A stretch of DNA of 64,000 nt. Origin: Theropithecus gelada. Taxonomy: Eukaryota; Chordata; Mammalia; Primates; Cercopithecidae. Numbering within the stretch: position 1 is the first letter of the stretch; the number at the start of each line of letters is the position of its first letter. The stretch covers positions 102,841,530-102,905,529 of the forward strand of contig NC_037672.1 in the NCBI RefSeq assembly GCF_003255815.1. The letters run 5' to 3'. Of this stretch, positions 12,256-23,299 are shown in pieces. The translations under genes and the position numbers were made by a program. The notes beneath the pieces were generated by a model. That model made no database searches and was not told where the DNA came from. It was given only the letters and a program-made list of their open reading frames with translations.

Positions 12256-12262
12256 TGGTGCT
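12256..12262 (+). promoter_or_regulatory. miR-29 7-mer seed site
   Basis: TGGTGCT is a 7-mer match, the third miR-29 site of the UTR. The next base is c, so it lacks the A1 feature. Confidence 0.55.
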
Positions 12263-12562
12263 CATCTCACATGCTATACTGTAAAACAGTTTTATACAAA
12301 ATTGTATGACAAGTTCATTACTCAAAAATGTACAGTTTTAAGAATTTTCTATTAACTGCAGGTAATAATTAGCCGCATGCTACAGACTCAACAAAGCTAG
12401 TTCACTGAAGCCTATGCTATTTTATGGATCATATGCTCTTCAGAGAACTGAATGGCAGTCTGCCTTTGTGTTGATGATTATGTACATTGTGATGTTGTCA
12501 TTTCTTAGCTTAAGTGTCCTCTTTAACAAGAGGATTGAGCAGACTGATGCCTGCATAAGATA

Positions 12563-12568
12563 AATAAA
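12563..12568 (+). terminator. Internal poly(A) signal candidate (AATAAA)
   Basis: AATAAA follows a T/A-rich segment. It is an alternative polyadenylation candidate by motif only. Confidence 0.35.
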
Positions 12569-12614
12569 CAGGGTTAGTTCCATGTGAATCTGTCAGTTAA
12601 AAAGAAACAAAAAC

Positions 12615-12621
12615 AGGCAGC
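12615..12621 (+). promoter_or_regulatory. miR-22 7-mer seed site
   Basis: GGCAGCT complements miR-22 positions 2-8. miR-22 is a reported repressor of TET2 in blood cells. The site lacks A at position 1. Confidence 0.5.
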
Positions 12622-12731
12622 TGGTTTGCTGTGGTGGTTTTAAATCGTTAATTTGTATAAAGAAGTGAAAGAGTTGTATAGTAAATTAAATTGTAAACAA
12701 AACTTTTTTAACGCAATGCTTTAGTATTTTA

Positions 12732-12739
12732 GTACTGTA
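12732..12739 (+). promoter_or_regulatory. miR-101 8-mer seed site
   Basis: GTACTGTA is the second full miR-101 site of the UTR. It lies in a very AT-rich context, which usually favours accessibility. Confidence 0.6.
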
Positions 12740-12796
12740 AAAAAAAATTATATATATACATATATATATGAGTTTGAAGCAGAATTCACATCATGA

Positions 12797-12804
12797 TGGT
12801 GCTA
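12797..12804 (+). promoter_or_regulatory. miR-29 8-mer seed site
   Basis: TGGTGCTA is the fourth miR-29 match and the second full 8-mer. It sits between AT-rich stretches. Confidence 0.65.
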
Positions 12805-12998
12805 CTCAGCCTGCTACAAATATATCATAATGTGAGCTAAGAATTCATTAAATGTTTGAGTGATGTTCCTACTTGTCATATACCTCAACACTAGTTTGGC
12901 AATAGGATATTGAACTGAGAGTGAAAGCATTGTGTACCATCATTTTTTTCCAAGTCCTTTTTTTTATTATTAAAAAAAAAAGCATACCTTTTTTAAAT

Positions 12999-13005
12999 AC
13001 TTGAT
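12999..13005 (+). promoter_or_regulatory. miR-26 7-mer seed site
   Basis: TACTTGA is complementary to miR-26 positions 2-8. Two 8-mer matches follow near 13992 and 14024. Confidence 0.45.
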
Positions 13006-13123
13006 TTCTTAGCAAGTATAACTTGAACTTCAACCTTTTTGTTCTAAAAATTCAGGGATATTTCAGCTCATGTTCTCCTTATGCCAACATGTCACCTGTG
13101 TTTATGTAAAATTGTTGTAGGTT

Positions 13124-13129
13124 AATAAA
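13124..13129 (+). terminator. Internal poly(A) signal candidate (AATAAA)
   Basis: AATAAA is followed about 25 bp later by T-rich sequence, a layout that favours cleavage. Use would drop the paired miR-26 sites. Confidence 0.4.
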
Positions 13130-13991
13130 TATATTGTCAGGGATTTAACCCTTTTATTTTGAATCCCTTCTATTTTACTTGTACATGTACTGATGTAACT
13201 AAAACTAATTTTGTAAATCTGTTGGCTCTTTTTATTGTCAAGAAAAGCATTTTAAAAGTTTGAGGAATCTTTTGACTGTTTCAAGCAGGAAAAAAACATA
13301 TTACAATGAAAATAGAATGCACTGAGTTGATAAAGGGAAAAATTGTAAGGCAGGAGTTTGGCAAGTGACTGTTGGCCAGCGACTTTTACAGTGATTCTGT
13401 AATCACTGAAGGTACATACTCCATGAGGACTTCCCTTAAACAGGCAAACACCTACAGGCATGCTGTGCAATAGATTGTACAATTACATTTTGGCCTAAAT
13501 ACATTTTTGCTTACTAGTATTTAAAATAAATTATTAATCAGAGGAGGCATTTGGGTTTTATTGGTCAAATCTTTGTAAGCTGGCTTTTGTCTTTTTAAAA
13601 AATATATTGAATTTGTGGTTGTGTCCAATTTGCAAACATTTCCAAAAATGTTTGCTTTGCTTACAAACCACGATTTTAATGTTTTTTGTATACCATAATA
13701 CCTAGCCCCAAACATTTGGTTACTACATGTGCATTTGGTGATTTTGATCAGCCATTCTTAATATTTGATTTCTGTATCACCTACTGTCATTTGTTAAACT
13801 GCTGGCCAACATGAACAGGAAGTATAGTTTGGGGGGTTGGGGAGAGGTTACATAAGGAAGAGAAGAAACTGAGTGGCATATTGTAAATATCAGATCTATA
13901 ATTGTAAATATAAAACCTGCCTCAGTTAGAATGAATGGAAAGCGGATCTACAATTTGCTAATATAGGAATATCAGGTTGACTATATAGCCA

Positions 13992-14031
13992 TACTTGAAA
14001 ATGCTTCTGAGTGGTGTCAACTTTACTTGAA
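13992..14031 (+). promoter_or_regulatory. Paired miR-26 8-mer seed sites
   Basis: TACTTGAA occurs at 13992-13999 and at 14024-14031, with starts 32 bp apart. That spacing is within the range where neighbouring miRNA sites can act together. miR-26a is a reported TET2 regulator. Both sites lie close to the distal poly(A) site, so only the longest mRNA form would carry them. Confidence 0.6.
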
Positions 14032-14316
14032 TGAATTTTTCATCTTGATTGACGCACAGTGATGTACAGTTCACTTCTAAAGCTAGTGGTTAACTTGTGT
14101 AGGAAACTTTCGCAGTTTGACACTAAGATAATGAACTTCTGTGTGCATTTTTCTATGCTTTTTTTAAAACTAGTTTCATTTCATTTTCATGAGATGTTTG
14201 TTTATAAGATCTGAGGATGGTTATAAATACTGTAAGTATTGTAATGTTATGAATGCAGGTTATTTGAAAGCTGTTTATTATTATATCATTCCTGACAATG
14301 CTATGTTTGTGTTTTT

Positions 14317-14322
14317 AATAAA
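14317..14322 (+). terminator. TET2: Distal TET2 poly(A) signal
   Basis: AATAAA is followed by T-rich then GT-containing sequence (aagtgttgtcttgctg, 14347-14362), the usual downstream element. Cleavage is expected near 14338-14345. The resulting 3' UTR length agrees with that of the long human TET2 mRNA as I recall it. Confidence 0.85.
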
Positions 14323-14340
14323 ATTTATATTTATTTAATG

Positions 14341-16387
14341 CACTCTAAGTGTTGTCTTGCTGAAGTATTTTTAGTGCTTGAATGACTGCCACCTCAATGA
14401 AGAAAAGGGAGTAAAAAATTTTTAACGACACTTAAGATAGTTAGTCTTATGTTAAACTGTATCTAAGATAATACCCAAATAATTAAGGCCAAAGTATTTC
14501 TCTGGTTAAATGGTGTAGATATTCACTCACTTTTTCTTCCAACTAACTTTTTAGTGTATTCACTTTGCATGTGTAGACAGTATAAAACAGATATAGAGTA
14601 AAGCACCTCTAATCTTAGATTGGGAAGTCCCCTCCAGTGTTCTGGGAAGGGTTTCAGTGATAGCAGGTACACTTAAGTTGAATTCATATTGCTTAGATCT
14701 AAGGCCAACTCTGTTTTCAGACTCTCATCTTCCACTTCTTGCTTACTCTTCTTACAGGAAGATACTTCTTCCTGTATGTCAGAAAGGCAGAGCGGCAGGC
14801 TGGAAGAATGAGGAGAGGTGGCCTGGAAGGTATCAGACAAATACCCTTGTCCTCATCTAGTCCCACTTGGCTTCAAGAAGCTTGAGGCTAAATCATCCTC
14901 ATCTCTACCCATTCTCTGCCATGTGAATCATCCCATACATAATACCAGTGCACTCCAGCTGAAACACTTACTAGAACCACAAGATGCTAAACAATAGTTG
15001 TGGGAATCTTCCAGCCCTCCATCCTTCCCAAATTGGCAGAGAAATCATTTTCATCATGCATGAAGTAAAGGAATTCCCTTTCTCACATTTCTTTCTGTTC
15101 AGTCTGGGCCAAATCTGATTCAAATAGTGCAATCCAGGAAATGACTACCATTTAGTAACCTCTGAGCTTATTGACTGGGAGATTCCTCCAGGACTCTGCA
15201 AGCCAGGATATTAGGAGAAGCCACAACATCTCTGTTAAAACATAGTGATCTAATGACTTGGCTTTCGTTTTAATTTCAACCCTCTGAGTACATTGTCAAC
15301 CTTCATTTCACCATGCATCATCTGGCTGAACCTTGGGAACCTCCTACTCCCCATTTGTGAGTCTCCACTGCCCAGGGCAGGGAGAATTTAAGACTCCACA
15401 AGCCTTTGCGGCTAGAGTCCCATTCTGCTAGGATCTCTACTAGTGGAGGCTGGTGATGCTAGCACACTATAAATGAAGGTGTGGGAAGGCTTGCTGCTTC
15501 TGAGCCTGCAGGTGGACTTGAACAGGGGAAACAGCTGGAAATGACAGATGAGCCAGCATTCACAAAGCTTTATTGGCCCCTTGCCTCTCCTGGAAAGACA
15601 TACCAAGGACAAACCTTTTCTTGTAGGCACACAGAGCTGCCCTGTCACACAGTACTACCCATTTCTTCCTCACTTTTTTCAGTTGGTTTATAGTAAAAAT
15701 CCTTCCACTTCCAGCTTATCTTTGAGTCCTGCTTGATTCCACTGCCCAGCACTCATCAGCTGTGTAAGAGCCAGACTTAGTGAGAAAAGTCATTTTTCAA
15801 CAAGGGACCTAATCCTTAGAGTGTAGAGAATTTTAGATTGATTTTGTTGGTTTAAAGGCCATCTGGAGGCAAGTATCAAAAAAAAAAGCGGGGGGGGGGT
15901 TCTAGGGAAGCATCTTTTCTTCCCTTAATTGATTTGAGGGGAGTGCTTGTTTCATGAAGACACTTGCTTATTAACTTAAATCACCAAACTTATCAGTAAG
16001 GAGTCAGGGACTTTCTCCCTACCACCCCCCAACCCCATCAATACACTCAAAGTTGTTGAAAGAATGAGAAAGTGTTCACAAAAGATGCTTAGAAGAGAAT
16101 TAACTCATTTATGTTATTTTGGTTTTACTAGGAGAATTCTGTTTCAAAGAACAAAGATACTTTTGTTCCCGTGTATTAGAGGCTACCTGCCTAAATTCTC
16201 TCTAACCAGGTAATTTCTCACAAACTTCCTTGGTTTTCCCATCCAACATTTACTCTTTAAAAGAGCCACACTTTCCCTCACCTATATACTCAATAAATAC
16301 GGGGTTTTGTTTGTTTGTTTGTTTTGGAAGGGCTTCTTTTTATGCTGTTTCAAAAGGAGTTAATGTCCTCAATTTGGCATTTTACTC
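14341..16387. other. Intergenic sequence downstream of TET2
   Basis: No gene is supported. I see no clear transposon except a short TTTG repeat near 16307-16325 and an A10/G10 homopolymer pair at 15878-15899. Overlapping short ORFs at 15412-15736 on both strands have no recognisable product. Confidence 0.6.
15878..15899. repeat. Adjacent A10 and G10 homopolymers
   Basis: Ten A (15878-15887), then g and c, then ten G (15890-15899). Runs of this kind are error-prone in sequencing and vary between individuals. Confidence 0.9.
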
Positions 16388-16533
16388 TCTAATGAATTTT
16401 TTTTGATACAAATGTATGAGGTATGTGAGAAAGTTTGTTACATATATATAATGCATAGTGATCAAGTCAGTGTATTTTAGGGTATCCATCACCCAAGTAC
16501 AACATTTTTCTTAAGCATAGTCACCCTATTCTA

Positions 16534-16834
16534 TTTTTTTTTTTTTTTTTCTGAGATGGAGTCTTACTCTGTCACCCAGGCTGGAGTACAGTGGCACAAT
16601 CTCAGGTCACTGCAACCTCTACCTCCTGGGTTCAAGTGATTCTCCCACCTCAGCCTCCTGAGTAGCTGGGACTACAGGCGCATGCCACCACACCTGGCTA
16701 ATTTTTTGATTTTTAGTAGAGTCAGGGTTTCGCCATGTTGGCCAGACTGGTCTCAAACTCCTGACCTCAGGTGACCCGCCCACCTTGGCCTCCCAAAGTG
16801 CTTGGATTACAGGTGTACACCACTGCGCATGGCC
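16534..16834 (-). mobile_element. AluS-like, antisense, inside the old L1
   Basis: A poly-T run at 16534-16550 is followed by both arms of a full-length Alu, ending in ggcc at 16834. L1 3'-region sequence continues on both sides. I could not define the target duplication well. The minus-strand ORF at 16619-16849 is Alu read-through. Confidence 0.9.
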
Positions 16835-17365
16835 AAATATTGACTTCATTCTATCTTACTATATATTTGTATACTTTAAGCCAGTTCTCTTCATTCTCTC
16901 TCCCTGCAATCACCCTTCCCAGTCTCTATTATCTGTCTTTCCACTCTCTACCTCCGTGTGATCAAATTGTTTAGCTCCCACATATAACCCACATATAACA
17001 CGTGATATTTGTCTTGTGCCTGGCTTATTTCACTTAATGACCCCTCAGTGCCATCTACGTTGCTGCAAGTCATAAGATTTCGTTCTTTTCTGTGGCTGCT
17101 CCATCATGTGTATACCACATTTTCTTTATCTATTCATCCACTGATGGACATACCCGTTATTCCATGTCTTTACTATTGTGAATAGTGCTGCCATAAATAT
17201 GCAGTGCAGAGATCCCTTTGATGTACTGACGTCTTTCCTTTTAGGTCGTAGGAGGATTGTTGGATTGAATGACAGTTCTATTTTTAGTTTAAGAAATTTC
17301 CATACTGTCTTCTATAGTGGCTGTACAATTTACATTCCCACAAACAACGTAAAAAGAGTTCCCTT

Positions 17366-17648
17366 GGCCGGGCGCGGTGGCTCATGGCTGTAATCCCAGC
17401 ACTTTGGGAGGCCGAGGCAGGCGGATCACGAGGTCAGGAGATAGAGACTATCCTGGCTCACAGAGTGAAAACCCATATCTACTAAAATACAAAACAAAAT
17501 TAGCCGGGCGTGGTGGCGGGCGCCTGTAGTCCCAGCTACTCCGGAGGCTGAGGCAGGTGAATGGCGTGAACCCAGGAGGCGGAGCTTGCAGTGAGCCGAG
17601 ATCCCGCCACTGCACTCCAGCCTGGACGACAGAGGGAGATTCCGTCTC

Positions 17649-17671
<23 letters not shown>
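17366..17671 (+). mobile_element. AluY inside the old L1
   Basis: This is a full-length Alu from ggccgggcgcgg to a pure A tail of about 28. A perfect 15-bp target-site duplication, aaaaagagttccctt, lies at 17351-17365 and 17672-17686. AluY-type positions are seen (atggcgtgaacccaggaggc near 17562). The 108- and 85-codon minus-strand ORFs across it are Alu artefacts, with the poly-Phe run coming from the A tail. Confidence 0.95.
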
Positions 17672-17679
<8 letters not shown>

Positions 17680-17790
17680 TTCCCTTTTCTCTGCATCCTT
17701 GCCAACAGTATTTGTTTTGTTTTGTTTCAATAATAGCTACTCTGAATGGCAATAAGATGATATCTCACTGTGGCTATAACTTACATTTCT

Positions 17791-17912
17791 CTGATTATTA
17801 CTGATATACATCACTGATTATTACTGATAAGCTTGTTTGCCAAATGGCAAATAATCAGTAATAATCTATATCAGTATAGACTGTATCATTCTGATTACTG
17901 ATTATAAACCTG
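17791..17912. repeat. Direct and inverted copies of a 16-bp unit (template-switch-like)
   Basis: ctgattattactgata occurs at 17791-17806 and again at 17814-17829. Its reverse complement occurs in part at 17853-17865. Between them is a short palindrome, tttgccaaatggcaaa, near 17836-17851. The surrounding L1 sequence has no such unit, so it is a local rearrangement. Confidence 0.85.
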
Positions 17913-18474
17913 TTTGCCATTTGTATATCTTCTTCTGAGAAATGTCTTTTCAGTTACTTTGCCTACTTTTTAAAAAGATTTGTGCTTTTTTCCTGTTGAG
18001 TTCCTTCTATATTCTGGACATTAGTCCCCTGTCAGATGAACAGTTTGCAAACATTTTCTCTCATTCAACAAGTTGTTCTCTCACTCTGTTGATTGTTTCC
18101 TTTGCTGTGCAGAAGCTTTTTAGTTTAATATAGTCTCATCTGGCTATTTTTGTCTTTGTTGGCTATGCTTTTGAAGTCTTAGTCAAATTCTTTGCCTTGA
18201 CCAATGTCCAGGAATGTTTTCTCTAGGTTTTCTTTCTATTATTTTCATAGTTTTAGGTCTTACATTTACGTCTTTAATCCATCTTGATTCGATTTTTCTA
18301 TACTATGAGAGATCGGTTCTAGTTTCATTCTTCTGCATGTGGCTGTACAATATTCCCAGCACCATTTATTGAAGAAGGTGTCCTTTTTCTACCGTAAGTT
18401 CTTGTCAGCTTTGTCAAAGAACAGTTGACTGTAAATATGCGGCTTTATTGCTGGGTTCTCTATTCTGGTCCACT

Positions 18475-18521
18475 AGTGTGTGTGTGTGTGTATGTATTAT
18501 ACACACACATATATATATATT
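18475..18521. repeat. (TG)n ... (CA)n(TA)n compound microsatellite
   Basis: A GT run, an ATGTATTATA spacer, then a CA run and a TA run. The halves are complementary and could fold into a hairpin. It lies in the antisense ORF2 of the old L1. Confidence 0.9.
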
Positions 18522-20826
18522 TTTTTACCAGTACCATACTGTTTTGGTTACTTGTAAATGCATTTTGAAGTTAGGTAACATGATGCTTCCAGCTTTGTTC
18601 TTTTTGCTCAGGATTGCTTTGGCTATTTAGGCTCTTTGGGTTTCATATGCATGTTAGGATTTTTCTAATTCTGTAAAAAAATAAATTAGTATTTTGATAG
18701 GAATTGTGTTGAATCTATAGACTGCCATGGCCAATGTAGTCATTTTAATGATATTAATTTTTCCAATCCATGAGCATGGGATGTTTTTCTATTTGTGTTG
18801 CCTTTAGTTTCTTTCATCAATGTTTTGTTCTTTTCCTTGTAGAGATCTTTTACCTCCTTGGTTAAATTTATTCCCAGGGTTTTTTTGGAAGGGAGGGTTA
18901 TCTATTGTAAATGGGATTTCTTTCTCAGCTACATGATTATTAGTGTATAGAAATGCTGATTTTCATGTCCTAGTTTTGTGTCCTGCAACTTTACTGAATT
19001 CATTTGTCAGATCTAAGAGTTTTTTTAATGGAGTCTCTAGGTTTGTCTAGATATAAGATCATCCCATCAGCAAAGAAGGAAACAATTTGACTTCTTCTTT
19101 GCCAATTTGGATGCCTTTTCTCTTTCCTGATTGCTCAGGGAACACTTCCAGTATTAAGTTGAAAAAGAGGATAAAAGTGGTCATTTCTGCCTTGTTCCAG
19201 CCACTTAGTAAAGGCTTTCAACTTTTGCCAATTGGGTATGATGTTAGCTGTGTGTTTGTCATATGTGGCCTTTATTGTTTTGAGGTGTGTTCCTTCTATG
19301 TCCAGTTTGAGTTTTCATCATGAATTGTTGAATTTTATCAAATGCTTTTTCTGCATCTATTAAGAAAATCATATGGTTTTTGTCCTTCATTTTTTGTCAA
19401 TGCGTCGTGTTTATTGATTTACATATATTGAGCAATCCTTGCATCCCTGGGATAAATCCCACTTGATTGTGGTGTATTATCTTTTTGTTGTGCTGTTGGA
19501 TTTGATTTCCTAGTATTTTGTTGAGGATTTTTGCCATCTATATTCATCAGGGATATTGGCCTGTTTTCTTTTTCCTCATATCCTCTGATTTTTGGCATCA
19601 GGGTGATGCTGGCCTTGTTGAATGAGTTAGAATTCTCTCACCTTTAATTTTTTGGAATAGTTTCAGAAAGATTGGTAGTAGGGATTTTTTGTACATTTGG
19701 TAGAATTTGGCTAGGGATCCATTCAGTCCTGAAATGTTGTTAGGAGACTTATTACTAATTCAATTTTACTACTCATTATTGATCCGTTCAGGTTTTCCAT
19801 TTCTTTTTGATTCAACCTTAGTAAGATGAATGTTTCTAGGAATTTATTCATTTCATTTAGATTTTCCAATTTGTTAGTATATAGTTGTAATAGTCTCTGA
19901 TAAACTTTTGTAATTCTGTGGTATCAGTTGTAATGTCTCCTTTTTCATTTGATTGTGTTTGGATCTATGCTTCTTGGTTAGTCTACCTGGCAGTTTATCA
20001 TTTTTGTTTATCTTTTTGAAGAAGCAACTTTTCCTTTTGTTGATCCTTTGTACTTTTCTCAGTCTAGATTTCATTTAGTTCTTCTCTGATTTTTATTATT
20101 TCTTTTCTTCTGCTAATTCTGGGTTTGATTTGTTCTTGCTTTTCTAGCTCCTTGAGGTACACTGTGAGATTGTTAATTTGTAGTCTTTCTACTCTTTTGA
20201 TGTAGACATTTACTGATATAAACTTCCCTCTTAGTACTGCTTTTGCTGTATCCCACAAGTTTTGGTATATTATGTTTCCATTTTCATTTGTGTCAAAAAA
20301 TGTAATTTGCATCTTAATTTCTTCAGAAGCATGTTGATTTTATAACTACAGCTTTCAAAGTTCTTAAGTATTGATTTCTAGTTGTATCCCATTGTGGTCT
20401 AAGAAGATACTTGATATGATTTTGATTTTTTGACATTTGTTGAGACTGATTTGCAGCCTAACATATGGTCTATCCTGAAAAATGGTGCATTTGCTGATAA
20501 AAAGAATGTATATTCCACAGTTGTTGAATAGAATGTTCTCTAAATGTCTGTTAGGTCCATTTGGTCTGAAACCCAGTTTAAACTCAATGTTTGTTGATTT
20601 TCTGTCTAAATGATCTGTTTAATGCTGAGAATGGAATGTTGAAGTAACTCAGTATTAACATATTGCAGTCTATCTGTTCCTGTAGATCTAGTATTTTTTA
20701 ATATTTGCTTTGTGAATCTGGGTGATCCAGTGTTGGGTACATATATATGTAGAATTGTTACATGTTCTGTCACTGAACTGATCCTTTATTGATATATATA
20801 AAGCTTTATAAAAAACCTGTTCTTGA

Positions 20827-21572
20827 ATACAAATCAAAACCACAATGAGATATCATCTCACACCAGTTAGAATGGCAATTATTAAAAAGTCAGGAAACAA
20901 CAGATGCTGGCAAGGCTATGGAGAAATAGGAACGCTTTTACACTGTTGATGGGCGTGTAAATTAGTTCAACCATTGTGGAAGACAGTGTGGCGATTCCTC
21001 AAGGATCTAGAACCAGAAATACCATTTGTCCCAGCAATCTCATTACTGGTCAAAAGGAATATAATCATTCCACTATAAAGACACATGCACACATATGTTT
21101 ACTGCAGTACTATTTACAATAGCAAAGACTTGGAATCAACCCAAATGCCTATCAATGATAGACTGGATAAAGAAAATGTGGCACATATACACCATGGAAT
21201 ACTATGTAGCCATAAAAAATGATGAGTTCATGTCCTTTGTAGGGACATGGATGAAGCTGGAAGCCGTCATTCTCAGCAGACTAGCACAGGAACAGAAAAC
21301 CAAACACCACCTGCTCTCACTCATAAGTGAGAGTTGAACAGTGAGAACGCATGGACACGCGGAGGGGAACATCACGCACCAGGGCCAGTCGGGGGGTAGG
21401 GCAGGGCAAGGAAGAGCATTGACACAAACGCCTAATGCATGTGGGGCTTAATATCTAGGTGACAGGTTGATGGGTGTGACAGACCACTGTGGCACATGTA
21501 TACCTATGTGGCAAACCTGCATGTTCTGCACATGTATCACAGAAATTAAAGTAAAATAAAAATTTAAAAAAG
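20827..21572 (+). mobile_element. 5'-truncated L1PA inserted in the old L1
   Basis: About 745 bp cover the end of ORF2 and the 3' UTR, including the G-rich stretch near 21390, and end in an A-rich tail. The near-duplicate flanks aaaaaacctgttcttga (about 20809-20826) and aaaaaactgttattga (about 21573-21589) are the diverged target-site duplication. The host L1 reads on across the site. The 80-codon ORF at 21095-21337 is the C-terminal end of ORF2, not a host gene. Confidence 0.9.
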
Positions 21573-22722
21573 AAAAAACTGTTATTGACTTAGACTGTTT
21601 TATCTGATACATAAGTATAGCTACTCCTGCTCACTTTCAGTTTCATTTTGCACGGAATAACTTTCTATCCTTTTGCTTTTTATCTATTTGTCTTTATAAG
21701 GTGAATTTTTTGGTAAGAAGCATATAGTTTGATCACAGTTTTTAAAAAATCCATTCAGCCATTCTACAACATTTAAGTGGAAAATTTAATCTATTTATGT
21801 TAAAGATTATTATTGATATGGGAGGTATTGTTCCTATAATATTGCTAATTATTTTCTGGTTGTTTTGTGTATTTTTCATTTCTTTCTTTTTCTCTTATTG
21901 TCATTGTGATCCTGGTGGATTTCTGTAGTGGTACCATTTGAGTCCTTTCTCTTCCTCCTTTGTGTGATTTCTTTACCAGTAGGTTTTATACTTTCTTGTG
22001 TTTATTATATGTCCTTTTGCTTTTAGGTTTAGGACACCCTTAAGCATTTTTTGTAGAGCTATTCTAGTGGTAAAATATCCCTCAGCATTTGCCTGTCTGG
22101 AAAAGACTTTATAAAAGATATTTTGCTAGGTATAGTATTGTCTGGCAGGTTTTTTTTTTTCTTTCAGCATTTTGAATATATCATCCCATTCTCTTCTGGC
22201 CTGAAAGGTTTTTGTTGAGAAATTCACTGTTACTCTGATGGGATTTCTTTTATAAGTGACTAGTCACTTTTCCCTTGCTGCTTTTAGAACTTGCTGTTTA
22301 TCTTTGACTTTAGTCTGGCTGTAATGTACTGTAGAGACCTTTTTGCCTTGTTTGGTCCAGGGATCACTGACCCTCCTGTATCTGAATATCTAAATATCTT
22401 GCTAGAACCAGGAGGTTTTCATATATTATCTTGTTAAATAAAGATAATATATGAAATAATAAACACAAACTATAAATGTTTTCTAATATTTTTTCCTTTT
22501 CCCTTGGGGATACTAATAATTTAAATATTGGACCACTTTTTGTCCAAAATGTAACTCAGGTTTTGCTCATTCTTTCCTATTTTTTTCTTCATTATTGTCT
22601 GGCTAGATTATTTCAAAAGACCTGTCTTCAAGTCTTAGGATATTTTTCTTCTGACTAGTCTAGTCTATTGTTGAAATTTTCAAATGCATTTTCTATTTCC
22701 TTTAATGAATTCTTCTAGAATT

Positions 22723-23043
22723 CTTTTTTTTTTTTTTTTTTTTTTTGGTTGGGGGGTGGTGAAGAGACAGTCTTGCTCTGTCACCCAAGCTGGAGTGTAG
22801 TGGCACAATATTGGCTCACTGAAACCCTGCCTCCCGGGTTCAAGCGATTCTCCTGCCTCAGCCTCCCAAACAGCTGGGACCACAGGTATATGCCACCACA
22901 CCTGGCTAATTTTTGTAGTTTTTGTAGAGACAGGGTTTAACCATGTTGGCCAACCTGGTCTCAAACTCCTGGCCTCAAGTGATCCATCCGCCTCAGCCTC
23001 CCAAAGTGCTGGAATTACAGGCATGAGCCACCACACCCTGCCA
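22723..23043 (-). mobile_element. AluS-like, antisense, in the ORF1 region of the old L1
   Basis: A poly-T run at 22724-22746 is followed by both Alu arms. A perfect 11-bp duplication, cttctagaatt, lies at 22712-22722 and 23044-23054. Minus-strand ORF 22680-23036 is Alu read-through. Confidence 0.93.
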
Positions 23044-23299
23044 CTTCTAGAATTTCTATTGGGTTCTTTTTTTCAAATATCTCTTTGAAAAGTTGTTCAT
23101 ATTCTGAATTGTTTTTCTAATTTCTCTGTATTATTTGTCAGAATCCTCTCATATCTCACTGATCTGCTTTAAAATCAATATTTTGAATTCTTTATCTGGA
23201 ATTTCAAATATTTCTTTTAGACTAAGATCTTTTGCTGGAGAATTATTGTGTTCCTCTGGAGATGTTGTATTTTCTTGCTTTGTGTCTGTGTCCTTGCAT

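Larger units (their letters stand above)
11099..14340 (+). other. TET2: TET2 3' UTR
   Basis: The untranslated part of the last exon runs about 3.24 kb, from the stop codon to just past the AATAAA at 14317-14322. It has no interspersed repeat that I can see, which fits a conserved functional UTR. It is AT-rich, holds a TATG/TACA-type tract near 11925-11985 and TATA runs near 12750-12768, and carries several candidate miRNA seed sites and internal polyadenylation signals listed separately. Short ORFs on the other strand are chance. Confidence 0.9.

Noticed and set aside
17426..17752. 108-codon minus-strand ORF with a poly-Phe run
   Set aside because: It is the antisense reading of an AluY and its A tail.
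22680..23036. 118-codon minus-strand ORF ending in a Lys run
   Set aside because: It is Alu sequence read in reverse, a common false ORF.
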